Shown here: in pieces, positions 47,431 to 55,590 of the stretch | Numbering within the stretch: position 1 is the first letter of the stretch | Layout of the letters: each line of letters begins with the position of its first letter | Source of the DNA: an uncultured Alphaproteobacteria bacterium | GTDB lineage: Bacteria > Pseudomonadota > Alphaproteobacteria > Methylaequorales > Methylaequoraceae | Assembly: GCA_902563505.1 (NCBI GenBank) | Contig: CACEXK010000004.1 | Coordinates: 19,771-83,770, forward strand | Reading direction: 5' to 3' | Length of the DNA stretch: 64,000 bases | Translations under genes and position numbers: made by a program | Notes under the pieces: model-generated | The model's database searches: none | What the model was told of the DNA's origin: nothing | Seen by the model: only the letters and a program-made list of their open reading frames with translations

Positions 47431-48007
47431 ATTATTCTTTCTAGTATTAATATTTTTTCTTAATACTTCTTGTGCAACTGTTAGTTCAGTAACTGCTTTA
47501 GTTGGAAGCAAGTCAACTTCAACTAGAGGTTTTGCTGGATCAATGGAAGATACTTACTTGATAACAAAAATAATTGGAAAAATTTCAACTCTTCAACTAA
47601 GCAATGTTGCAAATATTACCGTTTCAGTAAATTCTGGAAAGGTTTTATTAACAGGAAATATAAGTAATCAATCTAAAAGACTAGAATTAATAAAAAATGT
47701 ATGGAAAGTAGACGGAGTTAAGGAAATTTTCAATGAAATACAGATTAATTCTGCTCCTTCATTTTCAGAAAGAGCGGAGGACTTGCTTTTTGAAACAAAA
47801 ATAAAGAATAGGTTGCTTTTTAAAAAGGGAATTTACAGCAACAATTACAGTGTTGATGTTGTTAATGGTACAGTGTATGTAATGGGCGTAGCAACAAATC
47901 TTAATGAGAAAAATAACATTGATAATTTTTTAAAAGAAATGGATGATATTAAGGCTTTAGTAACAATAATAAGTATTCCTAAAAGTCCAGGGGTTAAGGA
48001 TGACTAA
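47414..48007 (+). CDS. BON-domain lipoprotein
   Basis: About 197 residues from TTG 47414 (6 nt after AGAGAGG), overlapping the ftsK end by 17 nt. The first residues form a lipoprotein signal with lipobox NTSC at about position 19-20. Two BON repeats follow: about 50-115 (VNSGKVLLTGNISNQSKRLELIKNVWKVDGVKEI) and 120-190 (VVNGTVYVMGVATNLNEKNNIDNF). BON proteins bind membranes or peptidoglycan; in Alphaproteobacteria this type lies next to gshB, as here. The non-ATG start is inferred from the signal peptide. Confidence 0.85.
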   Translation: MERKHKLFFLVLIFFLNTSCATVSSVTALVGSKSTSTRGFAGSMEDTYLITKIIGKISTLQLSNVANITVSVNSGKVLLTGNISNQSKRLELIKNVWKVDGVKEIFNEIQINSAPSFSERAEDLLFETKIKNRLLFKKGIYSNNYSVDVVNGTVYVMGVATNLNEKNNIDNFLKEMDDIKALVTIISIPKSPGVKDD

Positions 48008-48938
48008 ATCAATTTCTTGTGTTTTTCAAATGGACCCATTAAAAAATTTAAATTTTGAGACTGATTCAACAGTAGCATTAATTAGAAAAGCGATTACGAT
48101 GGGTATTGATGTTTGGTTCACAACAGCTAATACACTAACTTTTATTGATAATCGTGCAAAAGTAATAGGTCAATTTGTTGAAAACACTGATCTTAAATTA
48201 GGCCCCAAACAACAATTAAGCCTTGAAAAGTTCGATTATTATTTTATTAGACAGGACCCACCGTTTGACATGGATTATCTGACGAACTTATATATTTTGG
48301 AAATACATAACAAAGTTTATGAAAAACCTTTCTTTGTTAACCATCCATCTTCGATAAAAAATTTTACAGAAAAAATATTCCCATTCTTTTTTGATGAATT
48401 TATGCCCTACTCTGTTATTAGTGCTGATATTAAAATTTTTTCTGAAATGGTTGAAAAATTTGGAACAGTTGTTTTGAAAACACTTTACAACAAAGGAGGA
48501 GAAGGTATTCACAAAGTTACTGATTTTAACGAAAAAAGTATAAAATTATTTAATGCCGCAACAAATAATCATAAAACACAAATTATTATTCAAGAATTCA
48601 TTGAAGATGTCAAAAATGGGGATAAAAGAATCTTAATACTAAATGGTAAGCCAGAAGGTTTTGTGAACAGAATTCCTAGGTCTGGGCAATTCAAAGCTAA
48701 TCTTCATTTAGGCGGAAAGGCTGAAAGAACAATCCTCACACAAAAAGAGAAAAAAATTTGTAATAAACTCTCATCAACTTTAATCAATCAAAAATTATTT
48801 TTTGTTGGTATTGATATAATAAATGAAAAATTAACGGAAATTAATGTAACTTCACCAACCGGAATTGTTCAAATTGAAAGTCTATACGGTGTTGATCTTT
48901 GCAGGGTTTTCTGGGAAAAACTTATAAAATTCAGTTGA
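48000..48938 (+). CDS. gshB: Glutathione synthetase
   Basis: 312 residues. ATP-grasp ligase that adds glycine to gamma-glutamylcysteine. Motifs: CVFQMDPLKNLNFETDSTVALIRKA near the start, FDYYFIRQDPPFDMDYLTNLYIL, FVNHPSSIKNFTEKIFPFFF, GGEGIHKV, IIQEFIEDVKNGDKRILILNGKP, and INVTSPTGIVQIE at the metal site. Overlaps the BON gene by 8 nt. gshA is not in the window. Confidence 0.97.
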   Translation: MTKSISCVFQMDPLKNLNFETDSTVALIRKAITMGIDVWFTTANTLTFIDNRAKVIGQFVENTDLKLGPKQQLSLEKFDYYFIRQDPPFDMDYLTNLYILEIHNKVYEKPFFVNHPSSIKNFTEKIFPFFFDEFMPYSVISADIKIFSEMVEKFGTVVLKTLYNKGGEGIHKVTDFNEKSIKLFNAATNNHKTQIIIQEFIEDVKNGDKRILILNGKPEGFVNRIPRSGQFKANLHLGGKAERTILTQKEKKICNKLSSTLINQKLFFVGIDIINEKLTEINVTSPTGIVQIESLYGVDLCRVFWEKLIKFS

Positions 48939-48940
48939 TT

Positions 48941-49609
48941 CTATTGGATTTTCCATATCGGTTTGGAAATATGGGTTAACATTTCGGCATGCATTTCTTC
49001 TTCTTCTTTTGATGGAAAGACTAAAAGTGGGGTCCTTACCATTTTTCTTGATTTCTCTACTTTTTTATTTTGTGATGTTATAAAATGCAGCTCTTTTTGC
49101 CTCCCCCCAATGAGCTCAGTGAAAACACGAAGTAAAAGGAAACAATCAGTTAAAGCACCATGTTTTTCTCTACTTTCAAGACTAATATTGAATCTACGGC
49201 AAAGAGCGTTTAGGTTGTTTTTACTGCCTGGGAATTTTTTTTTAGCCATTTCAAGGGTACAAATCGAAGTTTCTCTTAAAATCTTTGATTTATTTTTTCT
49301 CTCAAGGGCACTATTAATCATGGATATATCGAATTGGGCATTATGAATCACTAAGGGTGAGCCACCTACAAATTCTATAAATTCATCTAATGATTCATCA
49401 AATGTTTTATATTTTTCAAGAAACTTGTTGTTTAGCCCGTGGATTTCCTCAGCTTGTTCACTTATAATGATATCGTCAGGGTTATAATACCTGTGATATT
49501 TTTTTCCAGTATATGAATCATCTAGAAGCTCAAGGCAGGCAATTTCAATAATTCTATCTTTTCCATAATCTAACCCTGTTGTTTCTGTATCTAAAATTAT
49601 TTTTCGCAT
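48941..49609 (-). CDS. dnaQ: DNA polymerase III epsilon subunit (proofreading exonuclease)
   Basis: 222 residues. 3'-to-5' exonuclease of the replicase. ExoI motif IILDTETTGLDYGKDRIIEIA (catalytic Asp, Glu), ExoII VIHNAQFDISMINSAL, and ExoIII HGALTDC with the catalytic His and Asp; RRFNIS is the usual spacer. A C-terminal tail would hold the alpha-subunit contact. In many alphaproteobacteria dnaQ is beside coaE; here it ends the parAB operon instead. Confidence 0.96.
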   Translation of the reverse strand: MRKIILDTETTGLDYGKDRIIEIACLELLDDSYTGKKYHRYYNPDDIIISEQAEEIHGLNNKFLEKYKTFDESLDEFIEFVGGSPLVIHNAQFDISMINSALERKNKSKILRETSICTLEMAKKKFPGSKNNLNALCRRFNISLESREKHGALTDCFLLLRVFTELIGGRQKELHFITSQNKKVEKSRKMVRTPLLVFPSKEEEEMHAEMLTHISKPIWKIQ

Positions 49610-49622
49610 TAAATTCCCGGTT

Positions 49623-50648
49623 TTATTTTGGTCTCCATTTTAATTTGTCAATAACCGGTTGGATTTGGTCGAGTGACTTATAAAAAATGGCCATATTTCC
49701 TGAATTATTATTTTTATGTGAAATGACGACTTTTAAACCAAGTAGACTTGTAAGTTCTTTCTCCAGGTACTCAATATTTGCATTATGGTTACTCTGAGTC
49801 TTGTTATTTATTTGTGTCCCTTTATCATTTAATCTTTTGAAATCATTCACTAGTTTTTCGGTTTGTCTAACATTTAATCCTAAATCAATAATTTTCTCAG
49901 TTATTTCCTTTGCATTTTCATCTTTTAGAGGTATTAAAGCTCTTGCATGACCAAAAGAAATGTCACCATTAATTATATACCTTTTGACAAATTTGGGGAG
50001 TGAAAGCAGTCTCAAAACATTAGCAATATGACTTCGACTTTTGCCAAGTTGAGAAGATAGTTTTTCTTGGGTATATTGAAATGTATTCATTAATGTTCTG
50101 TAACCTTCTGCTTCTTCCATGAGATTTAGATCAGATCTTTGAAGATTTTCAATCATTGCAACACCAAGTGCCGTCTCATCGTCAAACTCTCTAATAATTA
50201 CTGGTACCTCATGTAATTTTGCTATTTGAGACGCTCGCCATCTCCTTTCCCCTGCTATTATCTCATAACTACTTGCTTTACTTGTTAATGGTCTTACTAA
50301 AATTGGTTGAAGGATACCATTAGCTTTTATAGATTCTGCCAATTCTTCTAATTCAGTTAAGTCAAAACTTTTCCTTGGCTGAAATTTTCCCGAGACTAGA
50401 TTTTGAATTGGAAGAATTGACTGAGTGCTGGAATCTTTTGCCTTAACTTCCATTTTAGAATTGTCATTTTGCCTTCTCTTAATACTATTTTTTATAAGTG
50501 AAGGTCTTTGAATACTTTTACCTTTGAATTGGGTTTGAATTTTACTTTTGATGACGGCAGCAAGCTCGTCGTCTTTTGATAGAAGGGACGATAGACCCAT
50601 ACCAAGCCTTTTCTTCTTTATTTTTTTTGTTTTTTCTGCTTTGACCAT
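49623..50648 (-). CDS. parB: Chromosome-partitioning protein ParB
   Basis: 341 residues. Binds parS sites and, as a CTP-dependent clamp, loads around the origin region. Order: basic N-terminus (KKKRLGMGLSSLL, with the ParA-contact motif), linker, ParB/Srx domain with LVSGKFQPRKSFD and IIAGERRWRASQIAKL, helix-turn-helix (SQLGKSRSHIANVLRLL), and a C-terminal dimer domain with KVVISHKNNNSGNMAIFYKS. It follows parA by 10 nt. Two parS candidates lie about 1.4 and 3.3 kb away within the same operon. Confidence 0.97.
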   Translation of the reverse strand: MVKAEKTKKIKKKRLGMGLSSLLSKDDELAAVIKSKIQTQFKGKSIQRPSLIKNSIKRRQNDNSKMEVKAKDSSTQSILPIQNLVSGKFQPRKSFDLTELEELAESIKANGILQPILVRPLTSKASSYEIIAGERRWRASQIAKLHEVPVIIREFDDETALGVAMIENLQRSDLNLMEEAEGYRTLMNTFQYTQEKLSSQLGKSRSHIANVLRLLSLPKFVKRYIINGDISFGHARALIPLKDENAKEITEKIIDLGLNVRQTEKLVNDFKRLNDKGTQINNKTQSNHNANIEYLEKELTSLLGLKVVISHKNNNSGNMAIFYKSLDQIQPVIDKLKWRPK

Positions 50649-50658
50649 TTTTTCTCCT

Positions 50659-51444
50659 TTAAGTTTCGCTTAATCCACCAAAATTTCCTTTTCTTAGTAC
50701 TTCAGCAGCCAGACTTACATATGCTTCCGACCCAATACAAGAATGATCATATAATAGGATTGGTTTTCCATGAGATGGGGATTCAGATATTTTAATATTT
50801 CTTGGAATTATAGTATCATAAACCGCAGACCCCATTACTTCTCGGACATCTTCTTCAACTTGGAAGCTTAATTTATTTCTAGAATCGTACATAGTTAAAA
50901 GTATGCCATCAAGATCCAAAGAAGAATTTAATTCAGATTTAACTTGCTTTATAACTCTAAGAATTTGACTTAGCCCTTCTAATGCATAAAATTCACATTG
51001 AAGTGGGATTAGTACTTTATCTGATGCGGCTAAAGCATTAGTTGTTAAAAAACCCAATCCAGGTGGACAATCAACAATTATTGCAGAATATTGTTTTGGC
51101 AAAGCATCTATTGCAGATTTCAAAATAAATTCTTTTTCAATGTTTTCTGGTATTTCATATTCTGCGTTGGCAAGTGAAACTCTTGATGGAACTAAACCTA
51201 ATCCATTTACCTCCGTGGACTTTATGGCATCAACCATATCTACTTTTTGAGTTAATACTTCATATGTACCAGGCTTCCTTCTGTCCGAGGGGATGGCAAA
51301 GCCTGTACTTGCATTTCCTTGCGGATCTAGGTCTACAACCAAGCAAGATTTGCCTGATATAGATAAAGCTGTGGCAAGATTAACAGCTGTGGTGGTTTTA
51401 CCTACCCCACCTTTTTGATTTACTATTGAAAAAACCGTCCTCAT
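50659..51444 (-). CDS. parA: Chromosome-partitioning ATPase ParA
   Basis: 261 residues. Walker-type ATPase that moves the ParB-parS complex. The deviant Walker A is NQKGGVGKTTTAVNLATAL; the A' motif is VVDLDPQGNAS; Walker B is AIIVDCPPGLGFL. Chromosomal type (no N-terminal DNA-binding extension). Overlaps rsmG by 4 nt in the mnmE-mnmG-rsmG-parA-parB-dnaQ operon. Confidence 0.98.
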   Translation of the reverse strand: MRTVFSIVNQKGGVGKTTTAVNLATALSISGKSCLVVDLDPQGNASTGFAIPSDRRKPGTYEVLTQKVDMVDAIKSTEVNGLGLVPSRVSLANAEYEIPENIEKEFILKSAIDALPKQYSAIIVDCPPGLGFLTTNALAASDKVLIPLQCEFYALEGLSQILRVIKQVKSELNSSLDLDGILLTMYDSRNKLSFQVEEDVREVMGSAVYDTIIPRNIKISESPSHGKPILLYDHSCIGSEAYVSLAAEVLRKGNFGGLSET

Positions 51445-52103
51445 AGTTTTTTGTGCAGATTAGTGATTACAATTGCAATTCCACCGGAATCATCTATTAA
51501 CTTATTATTTTTAACAATATTAAACTGAAATTTCCACTTGTTTTTTAATTCCTTTATTTCATCTTGCCATGCAGCGCCTTTGTGAAGGATAATTTTTGTA
51601 TCCTTTCCAACAAGATTTTTTATTGTCCCGAATATTGTGTTTAATGGAGACAAAGCCCTTGCAAGGACTATGTCTTGCTTTTCATGTAAATTCTCTGCCC
51701 TTTGATTAATTACTTTAAAATCTAAATTTAATTTCCTCTTTACTGATTCAAGAAAAAGGCATTTTTTTTTGTTAGCTTCAATTAAAGATACATTTGATTT
51801 AATTCTGAGTTCTTGCAAGAGCATTGAAATTATAACTCCTGGAAAACCTGCCCCACTCCCAACATCGCATATATTTGTTTTGTTTAGCTTCAATCCTTCC
51901 GAAAATTTAGCAACTATTGGAAGAATTTTTGCAGAATCTGCGAAATGCCTTATCCATATTTTGTTTACGGTACTTTTTCCTATTAGATTTATTTTTTTTT
52001 GATTACTAATAATCATCTCGTGATAATTTTCAAGTTTATTAAATGTTTCACGTGAAACATTATAAAGTTTTAAAAAAAGTTTTTTTTGGTCTTCAATTAA
52101 CAC
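51441..52103 (-). CDS. rsmG: 16S rRNA (guanine-N7) methyltransferase RsmG
   Basis: 220 residues. Methylates G527 of 16S rRNA with SAM. The SAM motif is ICDVGSGAGFPGVIISMLL; RALSPLNTIF and KIILHKGAAW are also typical. Residues NVSRETF near the N-terminus are encoded by a perfect parS site (52044-52059). Lies between mnmG and parA, as in many bacteria. Confidence 0.96.
   Translation of the reverse strand: MLIEDQKKLFLKLYNVSRETFNKLENYHEMIISNQKKINLIGKSTVNKIWIRHFADSAKILPIVAKFSEGLKLNKTNICDVGSGAGFPGVIISMLLQELRIKSNVSLIEANKKKCLFLESVKRKLNLDFKVINQRAENLHEKQDIVLARALSPLNTIFGTIKNLVGKDTKIILHKGAAWQDEIKELKNKWKFQFNIVKNNKLIDDSGGIAIVITNLHKKL
52044..52059. other. parS partition site (perfect 16-bp palindrome)
   Basis: TGTTTCACGTGAAACA is identical to the canonical chromosomal parS bound by ParB. 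It lies inside the rsmG coding sequence (codons about 15-20), 1.4 kb from parB. Such sites near gidAB-parAB are standard in bacteria. Confidence 0.93.
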
Positions 52104-52104
52104 A

Positions 52105-53985
52105 CTATTTTCTTACAAACCTCAGGAGTATAGATGCTGCAGCTGGCGTCATGCCTGGAAGACGGCTTGCATCACCAATGTTTTTTGGCCTGTGTTTGTT
52201 AAGCAGTTCGATGGTTTCATTTGAAAGCCCCGAACATTGGCTGAAATCAACATCATGATTTAATAAAAGACCTTTTTGTTTTTTTAACTCTTCGAGCTCC
52301 GCTAGTTGTTTGCCCAAATATCTTTGATAGAATGAATTGACTTTTATTTGTTTTTTGATTTTTTTATTTAAATTTAGTTTTCGAAGCTTTGGCCAAACAG
52401 AAAGAATTAATTTCCAATCACAATCTTTGTAACCTAAAATTTCGTATGCAGATCTTTTTTTACCATCATGATTGATTTTTAAACCAAAATTTGAATAAGT
52501 TTGGGGCGACGCCTTCAAATCTTTTAGTTTTTCTTCAGCTTTTTTAATGGTTTCTTTTTTTATGTGCCAATCTCTTATTCTTTTTTTTTCTGCAGTACCA
52601 AGTTCAACAGCCAGATCCGTCAGCCTTTCGTCTGCATTGTCAGCTCGAAGGAGCAATCGGTATTCTGCCCTCGATGTAAACATTCTGTAGGGTTCAACCA
52701 AACCACCCCGAGAAATGTCTGATGTGAGGACCCCAAGATAAGCTTTAGATCTATCAATGATAACACCTGCTTTGTTTTGAATATGCCTTGCAGCATTAAT
52801 TCCTGCAAGTAATCCCTGCGCAGCAGCTTCTTCGTAACCAGTGGTTCCATTGATTTGACCAGCTAAAAACAAACCTTTTATTCTCTTAGATTCGTAGTTT
52901 TCATATAACTCATGGCTGTCAACACAATCATATTCAACGGCGTACCCAAACTGACTTATTTCAGCTTTTTCAAGACCTAAAATAGATTTTATGAAACTTT
53001 CTTGCGCACTCTTGGGTAGTGAAGTAGAGATACCATTTGGGTAAACAATTTTTCCGTTTTCAGTTTCTGGTTCTAAGAATATTTGGTGGCTTTCTTTGTC
53101 AGCAAATCTTTTTACTTTGTCTTCAATTGATGGACAATATCTTGGTCCCTTCGACTTGATACTTCCATCGTAAAGTGGCGAGTATTTTAGATCTTTTTTA
53201 ATTATTTTGTGTGTTTGAGAGTTGGTATGTGTTATATGGCAAACCTTTTGTTCAGTCTGGATTCTCTTTGTTAGAAAAGAAAAAGGGGTAGGGACTTCAT
53301 CTCCTTCTTGGACAATACATTTGCTATAATCAATTGAGTTTCCTAAGATTCTTGGGGGTGTTCCAGTTTTTAACTTATAAGTTTTAAATTTTTTTTCTTT
53401 GAAATAATCTGCTAGTTTTAGAGAAGCATTAGACCCAATTCTACCAGCCTGCCAAGTCTGTGAGCCTTGGAATATTTTTCCTGAAAGAAATGTTCCGGTG
53501 GTAATTATAAGGGATTTACAAATAATTTTTCCATGATTTTTAGTCTGGACTCCCTTAATTACCTCACTGCCTTTTGGGCCCGTTGTTTCTATGTTAAGGG
53601 CTTCATCATAGATTAGGTCAATTTTTTCTTTTGAAAGTATTTTCCGAATGTTTATTTGGTATTTATTCCTATCTATTTGGGCCCTTGGCCCTTGAACTGC
53701 TTCACCTCTAGTTTTGTTTAACATTCTAAATTGTATCCCTGACTTGTCAGATGCTAACCCCATTACTCCACCCATAGCATCTATTTCTCTTATAAGATGA
53801 CCTTTCCCTAGCCCTCCCATTGCTGGATTACAGGACATAACGCCAATGTCTTGACTAGAAAAAGTCAGTATACCTGTTCTGGCACCAATTCTAGATGCCA
53901 TGACTGCAGCCTCTACACCAGCATGCCCCCCACCAATGATTAAAACATCAAATAACTTAATTTTTGTTCCACGTGAAACATTCAT
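52105..53985 (-). CDS. mnmG: tRNA uridine 5-carboxymethylaminomethyl modification enzyme MnmG (GidA)
   Basis: About 626 residues from ATG 53985, 2 nt after mnmE stops; a further ATG at 54003 would overlap mnmE. Works with MnmE to modify the wobble uridine of certain tRNAs. FAD motif VLIIGGGHAGVEAAVMASRIG, then SCNPAMGGLGKGHLIREIDAMGG and QGPRAQIDRNKYQ, plus INGTTGYEEAAAQGLLAGINAA and FTSRAEYRLLLRADNAD. The N-terminal residues NVSRGT are encoded by a near-perfect parS site. Confidence 0.97.
   Translation of the reverse strand: MNVSRGTKIKLFDVLIIGGGHAGVEAAVMASRIGARTGILTFSSQDIGVMSCNPAMGGLGKGHLIREIDAMGGVMGLASDKSGIQFRMLNKTRGEAVQGPRAQIDRNKYQINIRKILSKEKIDLIYDEALNIETTGPKGSEVIKGVQTKNHGKIICKSLIITTGTFLSGKIFQGSQTWQAGRIGSNASLKLADYFKEKKFKTYKLKTGTPPRILGNSIDYSKCIVQEGDEVPTPFSFLTKRIQTEQKVCHITHTNSQTHKIIKKDLKYSPLYDGSIKSKGPRYCPSIEDKVKRFADKESHQIFLEPETENGKIVYPNGISTSLPKSAQESFIKSILGLEKAEISQFGYAVEYDCVDSHELYENYESKRIKGLFLAGQINGTTGYEEAAAQGLLAGINAARHIQNKAGVIIDRSKAYLGVLTSDISRGGLVEPYRMFTSRAEYRLLLRADNADERLTDLAVELGTAEKKRIRDWHIKKETIKKAEEKLKDLKASPQTYSNFGLKINHDGKKRSAYEILGYKDCDWKLILSVWPKLRKLNLNKKIKKQIKVNSFYQRYLGKQLAELEELKKQKGLLLNHDVDFSQCSGLSNETIELLNKHRPKNIGDASRLPGMTPAAASILLRFVRK
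53965..53980. other. parS partition site (one mismatch)
   Basis: TGTTCCACGTGAAACA differs from the canonical palindrome at one base in the left arm, a change also seen in natural parS sites. It lies at codons 2-7 of mnmG, 1.9 kb from the perfect copy in rsmG. Confidence 0.85.
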
Positions 53986-53987
53986 AA

Positions 53988-55382
53988 CTATTTTCCTATG
54001 CAAAACCTTTTAAAAATTAATTCTAATTTTTTTTCAGGGTTATTTTTTCCATATAAATTGTCAAGCTTTTTTAATGCTTCATTCAGAAAATTACAGGCTA
54101 TTTCGATGCTATCAAAAGATTCAAGTGCAGATTTAATATCCAAGCTTATTTTTTTTATTATATCAATTTGTCTTTTTTCTGAAAAATAACATCTTTCAGT
54201 GTTAAATGATTCGTTGTTTAGTAGCTCTTTGTTTAAAAAATCATTTGTTTTTATTAGTGTCTTTGAGTCATTTCTGCCCAATAAGCACGAAATTGTCAGG
54301 CTTTTATATTTTTTTAGTTCAGGAATCCTTTTCAGCCATATTTTAATTTTATTTTTAAAGTCTTGGGTATCTAGTTTATTAAAAAGAACCACCATTTTTT
54401 TGTTATTTAAATTATTTACTAATTTTATTAATATTTCAGAGTTTTCTCTAGAATATGAATCAGGTGATAAAACGAGTATAAGGTTGTCTGCTTGCTCAAT
54501 TGAGTTAATTGTTTTCTTTATTCCTTTTTTTTCTAATAATTTGTCAGTCTTTCCCAGGCCAGCAGAGTCAATTATAATTATTTTTTTCCCAAATAACTCG
54601 AGGTCTTGTAAACCTTGATCTATGGTTGTGCCCTTAATATTTGAAGTTATCATTCTGTCTTCTTGACATAAAAAATTAAAAAGACTGGATTTTCCTGCGT
54701 TCGGTGGTCCAAAAATTAATATTTTTTGTCCAAATACTATATGTTTTGCATTTTCTCCATATTTGATCATGCTTTCAATTTCATTTAAAAGATTAGTCAA
54801 TGATTTAGTTATATTCTCAGAATTATCTTGATTATGATCTTCTACAAAATCAATTTCCGCATCTAGTAGTGCAATATTTTGAATTAATGAATTTCTCCAG
54901 CGTTTACAGATATTTTGGCTACTCCCAAATGTCTGTTTATTAGCAATTAATCTCTGAGCATTCGTTTCTGCTGTTATAAGACTTGCCAAACCCTCGTAGT
55001 GAATAATATCAGCCTTAAGGTTTTTATAACCTCTCATTGAAAATTCTCCAGCGTCAGCAAAACGGGTTTCCTTGAATTCTGACAATACCTGAAGTAGCTT
55101 GTTAATGATTGCAATGCTCCCGTGGGATTGAATTTCAACTAAATCTTCGCCAGTGTAGGATTCTGGGGATTTGAAAAAAATTATTAACCCAGAGTCTATA
55201 ATTTCTCCTTTGGGATCTTTAAGTAATGAAAAATAGGCAGTTCGGGGATGAAATTTTTTTTTCCCTGATAATTTTTTAGCAATACTTAAGGCTTTCGGGC
55301 CTGAAATCCTAATGACCGCTATTGCTGACTGTCCTAAGGGGGTGGATAGAGCAAAAATTGTATCTTCAGTTTGGTTTTTCAT
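53988..55382 (-). CDS. mnmE: tRNA modification GTPase MnmE (TrmE)
   Basis: 464 residues. Partner of MnmG. N-terminal domain: IFALSTPLGQSAIAVIRISGPKAL, SYTGEDLVEIQSHGS. The GTPase part has G1 FGPPNAGKSSLFNFL, G3 IDSAGL, and NKLD. The C-terminus ends in the catalytic CIGK. The G2 loop region reads SNIKGTTIDQ. It is the first gene of the operon on this strand; an 8-bp-stem hairpin lies just upstream (55426-55446). Confidence 0.97.
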   Translation of the reverse strand: MKNQTEDTIFALSTPLGQSAIAVIRISGPKALSIAKKLSGKKKFHPRTAYFSLLKDPKGEIIDSGLIIFFKSPESYTGEDLVEIQSHGSIAIINKLLQVLSEFKETRFADAGEFSMRGYKNLKADIIHYEGLASLITAETNAQRLIANKQTFGSSQNICKRWRNSLIQNIALLDAEIDFVEDHNQDNSENITKSLTNLLNEIESMIKYGENAKHIVFGQKILIFGPPNAGKSSLFNFLCQEDRMITSNIKGTTIDQGLQDLELFGKKIIIIDSAGLGKTDKLLEKKGIKKTINSIEQADNLILVLSPDSYSRENSEILIKLVNNLNNKKMVVLFNKLDTQDFKNKIKIWLKRIPELKKYKSLTISCLLGRNDSKTLIKTNDFLNKELLNNESFNTERCYFSEKRQIDIIKKISLDIKSALESFDSIEIACNFLNEALKKLDNLYGKNNPEKKLELIFKRFCIGK

Positions 55383-55425
55383 AATATGAATAATATATAT
55401 AAAAAATATTCAAAAAAAAGAAAAC

Positions 55426-55446
55426 TTGTATTCCAAATGAATACAA
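55426..55446 (-). terminator. Hairpin with minus-strand U-tract upstream of mnmE (attenuator or operator)
   Basis: TTGTATTC (55426-55433) and GAATACAA (55439-55446) form a perfect 8-bp stem with a 5-nt loop. On the minus strand the hairpin is followed by GTTTTCTTTTTTTT, resembling an intrinsic terminator. It lies 44 nt before the mnmE start, where a terminator would act as a leader attenuator or stop antisense transcripts from amt. It may instead be a protein-binding palindrome. Confidence 0.4.
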
Positions 55447-55590
55447 AAAATCTTTAGTGATAGATAACAAAATTCATAGTCATTGAATTGTCTAAGTATT
55501 AGGCACAACCCAGAATTGTATAATTATTAATTAATTATTGTAATTTAAATTTGTTTTTTGGTATTATATATAAAAATTATTGGGATTCTT

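Noticed and set aside
55495..55530. Possible sigma-54 promoter before amt
   Set aside because: GGCAC at about 55502 is not followed at the right distance by GC; the required GG-N10-GC spacing fails.
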